Shown here one piece after another: positions 20,508 through 20,533 of a stretch of DNA of 20,533 nt. Source of the DNA: an uncultured Lachnospiraceae bacterium (GTDB lineage Bacteria > Bacillota > Clostridia > Lachnospirales > Anaerotignaceae); assembly GCA_944384285.1 (NCBI GenBank), contig CALWSX010000084.1, forward strand, positions 1 to 20,533, given 5' to 3'. Numbering within the stretch: position 1 is the stretch's first letter; every line of letters starts with the position of its first letter. The notes under the pieces were generated by a model. It ran no database searches. It saw only the letters and a program-made list of their open reading frames with translations, and was not told the DNA's origin. A program made the position numbers and the translations under genes.

Positions 20508-20533
20508 AGCTGTTGCTTTTGCAGCAGCTTTTT
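20508..20533 (+). terminator. Terminator of the AbrB-family gene
   Basis: AGCTGTTGC (20508-20516) pairs over 9 bp with GCAGCAGCT (20521-20529, one G-U) around TTTT, then T to the window end, where the T-run is cut off. Confidence 0.88.

Overview
The window reads as chromosome of a low-GC, endospore-forming, probably anaerobic member of the Clostridia (Firmicutes). The evidence is strong AT bias, AGGAGG-type ribosome binding sites with many TTG/GTG starts, a T-box and a ZTP riboswitch, formate-tetrahydrofolate ligase, FeoAB ferrous iron uptake, the spore germination protease Gpr and an AbrB-type regulator. No CRISPR array, tRNA, rRNA, transposase or phage gene was seen.

Layout. 1-2030 (+) is the end of a ribosomal protein operon: rpsD (partial), rpoA, then rplQ coding an L17 with an internal insertion, closed by a terminator. 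2066-3900 is an AT-rich accessory stretch. It holds a minus-strand cluster of a small acidic protein, a 56-residue zinc ribbon and a JAMM metallopeptidase-like protein; next to it are two nearly identical tandem ribbon-helix-helix (RHH) genes, divergent from a small 81-residue protein gene. 3928-8584 (-) holds a MATE transporter with a structured, attenuator-like leader, fhs under a ZTP riboswitch, and a MurA-like gene in which the usual catalytic Asp is Ala. 8783-11570 (+) is feoA-feoA-feoB with repeated GTTAG-N6-CTAAC palindromes. 11571-12405 is non-coding and ends in a serine-type T-box leader. 12406-15944 (+) is serC-serA-DUF1015, a serine biosynthesis operon. 16101-17146 (-) is a MarR regulator followed by a CpcT/CpeT-like gene. 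17283-18383 (+) is a membrane-anchored metallophosphoesterase. 18486-18749 (-) is rpsT with a structured leader. 18988-20468 (+) is gpr and an AbrB-family gene.

Much of the one-carbon and serine metabolism here looks RNA-controlled: fhs by ZTP, serC-serA-DUF1015 by uncharged tRNA-Ser. The best leads for something undescribed are the JAMM/zinc-ribbon/acidic-protein cluster beside the duplicated RHH genes and their mirror-symmetric promoter region, the MATE leader helix that is continuous only in the MATE mRNA, the MurA paralog lacking its Asp, the feo palindromes, and the DUF1015 protein in the serine operon.
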